64,000 nucleotides of DNA, taken from Candidatus Altimarinota bacterium. GTDB taxonomy: Bacteria > Patescibacteriota > Gracilibacteria > BD1-5 > UBA2023. The position numbers were made by a program, and so were the translations under genes. The stretch's first letter is position 1, and the number at the start of each line of letters is the position of its first letter. The notes below the pieces were generated by a model. That model ran no database searches. It worked only from the letters and a program-made list of their open reading frames with translations, and was not told where the DNA came from. Shown here piece after piece: positions 63,171-64,000 of this stretch. The stretch lies in assembly GCA_028713325.1 (NCBI GenBank), contig JAQTON010000001.1, forward strand, positions 447,454 to 511,453. The letters are read 5' to 3'.

Positions 63171-63699
63171 GATTTCCTGTCCATTTTTCTACACTCTCGC
63201 AAGCCTCCTCGAAAACCGCTTCTTGGAGGTTTTTCTTCTCCTCGCTCGAAAATTTCGAGAGTACCCAATCCGCGACATCGTAGCGGTCGTCTCGTCCTAT
63301 TCCTATTTTGAGCCGAGCGAATTCCTCGGTTCCGAGAAGTGCGGCAATGGATTTGAGCCCATTCTGTCCGCCGGAACTCCCTTTTTCCCGAAGTCGAATC
63401 TTCCCGAAATCCATGTCGATATCATCGGAGAGTACGAGAATATTTTCCCGTGGAATCTTATAAAAATTCACGAGAGAAATAACGGATTCTCCCGAGAGAT
63501 TCATATAAGTCATTGGTTTCAAGAGGATGACTTTCTCTCCTTTTATGGCTCCTTCTGAGATAATCCCCTTGAATTTCGAGTCCTTCCAGTCCTCGAATCC
63601 CCACTTATCACGAAGATACTCGACGAAAAGAAACCCGACATTGTGTCGGGTGTTTGCATATTCTTTTCCGGGATTACCGAGTCAAACGATGAGTTTCAT
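63145..63699 (-). CDS. pth: Peptidyl-tRNA hydrolase
   Basis: 184 residues: [21 protein letters not shown] (Asn and catalytic His), LLKPMTYMNLSGESV, LSDDIDMDFGKIRLREKGSSGGQNGLKSI and RLKIGIGRDDRYDVADWVLSKF. It frees tRNA from stalled peptides. The first Gly of the invariant GLGNPG is TGA, so the start at ATG 63699 is only found with code 25. Confidence 0.96.
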
Positions 63700-63740
63700 T
63701 TTTTATGAGATGTTAGAATTTGTCTATTCGCTGTAAACCA

Positions 63741-64000
63741 TTACTTATTACAGACAAAACTTTTTATCAAATCTTCATACTTCGTCGTCGTACCCGTCGT
63801 AAGTCCGAGTCCGAAAGTTATGAGATATACCGTATCTCCGCAAACTTTTGCTGTCTGAATAAACTTCTGTTTTGGAGTATTCGTATTGTATTTTGCTTCG
63901 AAAACATAGAGGTTCGATTCATCATTGTCTCCGAAAGTTATCACTTTTTCTTCCAATTTTATGAACTCCCGATATGCACTCGTTGTGAGGGCATAATTTA
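63741..64000 (-). CDS. C-terminal part of unknown protein (5' end beyond window)
   Basis: The visible 85 residues are NYALTTSAYREFIKLEEKVI, then NLYVFEAKYNTNTPKQKFIQTAKVCGDTVYLITFGLGLTTGTTTKYEDLIKSF and a final VCNK. Two cysteines (VCGDTV, VCNK) could form a disulfide, so a secreted or lipoprotein domain is possible. The frame continues off the right edge. No family recognised. Confidence 0.6.
   Translation of the reverse strand, partial: NYALTTSAYREFIKLEEKVITFGDNDESNLYVFEAKYNTNTPKQKFIQTAKVCGDTVYLITFGLGLTTGTTTKYEDLIKSFVCNK

Overview
The window reads as a chromosomal segment of a Candidate Phyla Radiation bacterium that uses genetic code 25 (TGA = glycine), i.e. Gracilibacteria/BD1-5 or Absconditabacteria/SR1. 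Almost every conserved gene is open only if TGA is sense, and the TGA falls on invariant glycines: cyclophilin [10 protein letters not shown], Pth GLGNPG, a Walker A GPGGSGKST, and both TGAs in a protease PGNSGGP motif. The window also carries the tRNA that explains this, a Gly-type tRNA with a UCA anticodon (59283-59361) behind a strong promoter. I cannot separate the two phyla from the sequence. All coordinates below use code 25, so stops are TAA/TAG only.

Layout. 1-3052: end of cysS, a LemA-like protein, a polyprenyl-phosphate sugar transferase. 3079-15499 (minus): cell-surface block with a 1050-residue surface protein, secreted/anchored proteins, a DUF916-like anchor protein, a Bat-type VWA and TPR pair, a fibre-like protein, a division-type PBP and a degenerate PriA. 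15566-21350: regulators (OmpR-type regulator, 8-TM kinase plus regulator operon, single receiver). 21477-22743: tRNA-Leu, MscS, tRNA-Lys. 22744-33062: an AT-rich accessory region made of two tandem modules. 33152-43208: VF530-like protein, large repeat protein, FtsH, NrdA. 43209-44842: second AT-rich patch with brnTA and a trypsin-like protease. 44874-64000: NlpC/P60, NrdB, DHFR, HPF, RseP, Tgt, a second fibre-like protein, rhomboid, Lgt, LspA, RluD-type synthase, Ndk, tRNA-Gly(UCA), tRNA-Arg, cyclophilin, UvrC, Pth.

Most notable: the 22.7-33.1 kb region. Module 1 (AsnRS-like core enzyme, SpeD, methyltransferase, HAD, kinase-HD fusion, MccF-like S66 peptidase) and module 2 (Nudix, ABC-2 exporter, P-loop kinase) are each bounded by their own perfect 21-22 bp inverted repeat. 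The two repeats share the core ATCAAATTTTTT. Each module ends with the same promoter block driving a tiny ORF, and the two tiny peptides align codon for codon. Module 1 sits between near-identical 21-bp direct repeats that start in the 3' CCA end of tRNA-Lys. The gene content recalls microcin C-like peptide-nucleotide systems (immunity peptidase, SAM-decarboxylase chemistry, exporter, minigene), but no MccB-like enzyme is present and the function is inference.

Other points: brnTA lies between two copies of the nrdA 3' end; Tgt has lost its zinc cysteines; the PriA-like protein has lost both nucleotide-binding motifs; an orphan small RNA with a consensus promoter lies between rhomboid and lgt; and TGA is a frequent glycine codon in the accessory modules but rare in long core genes.
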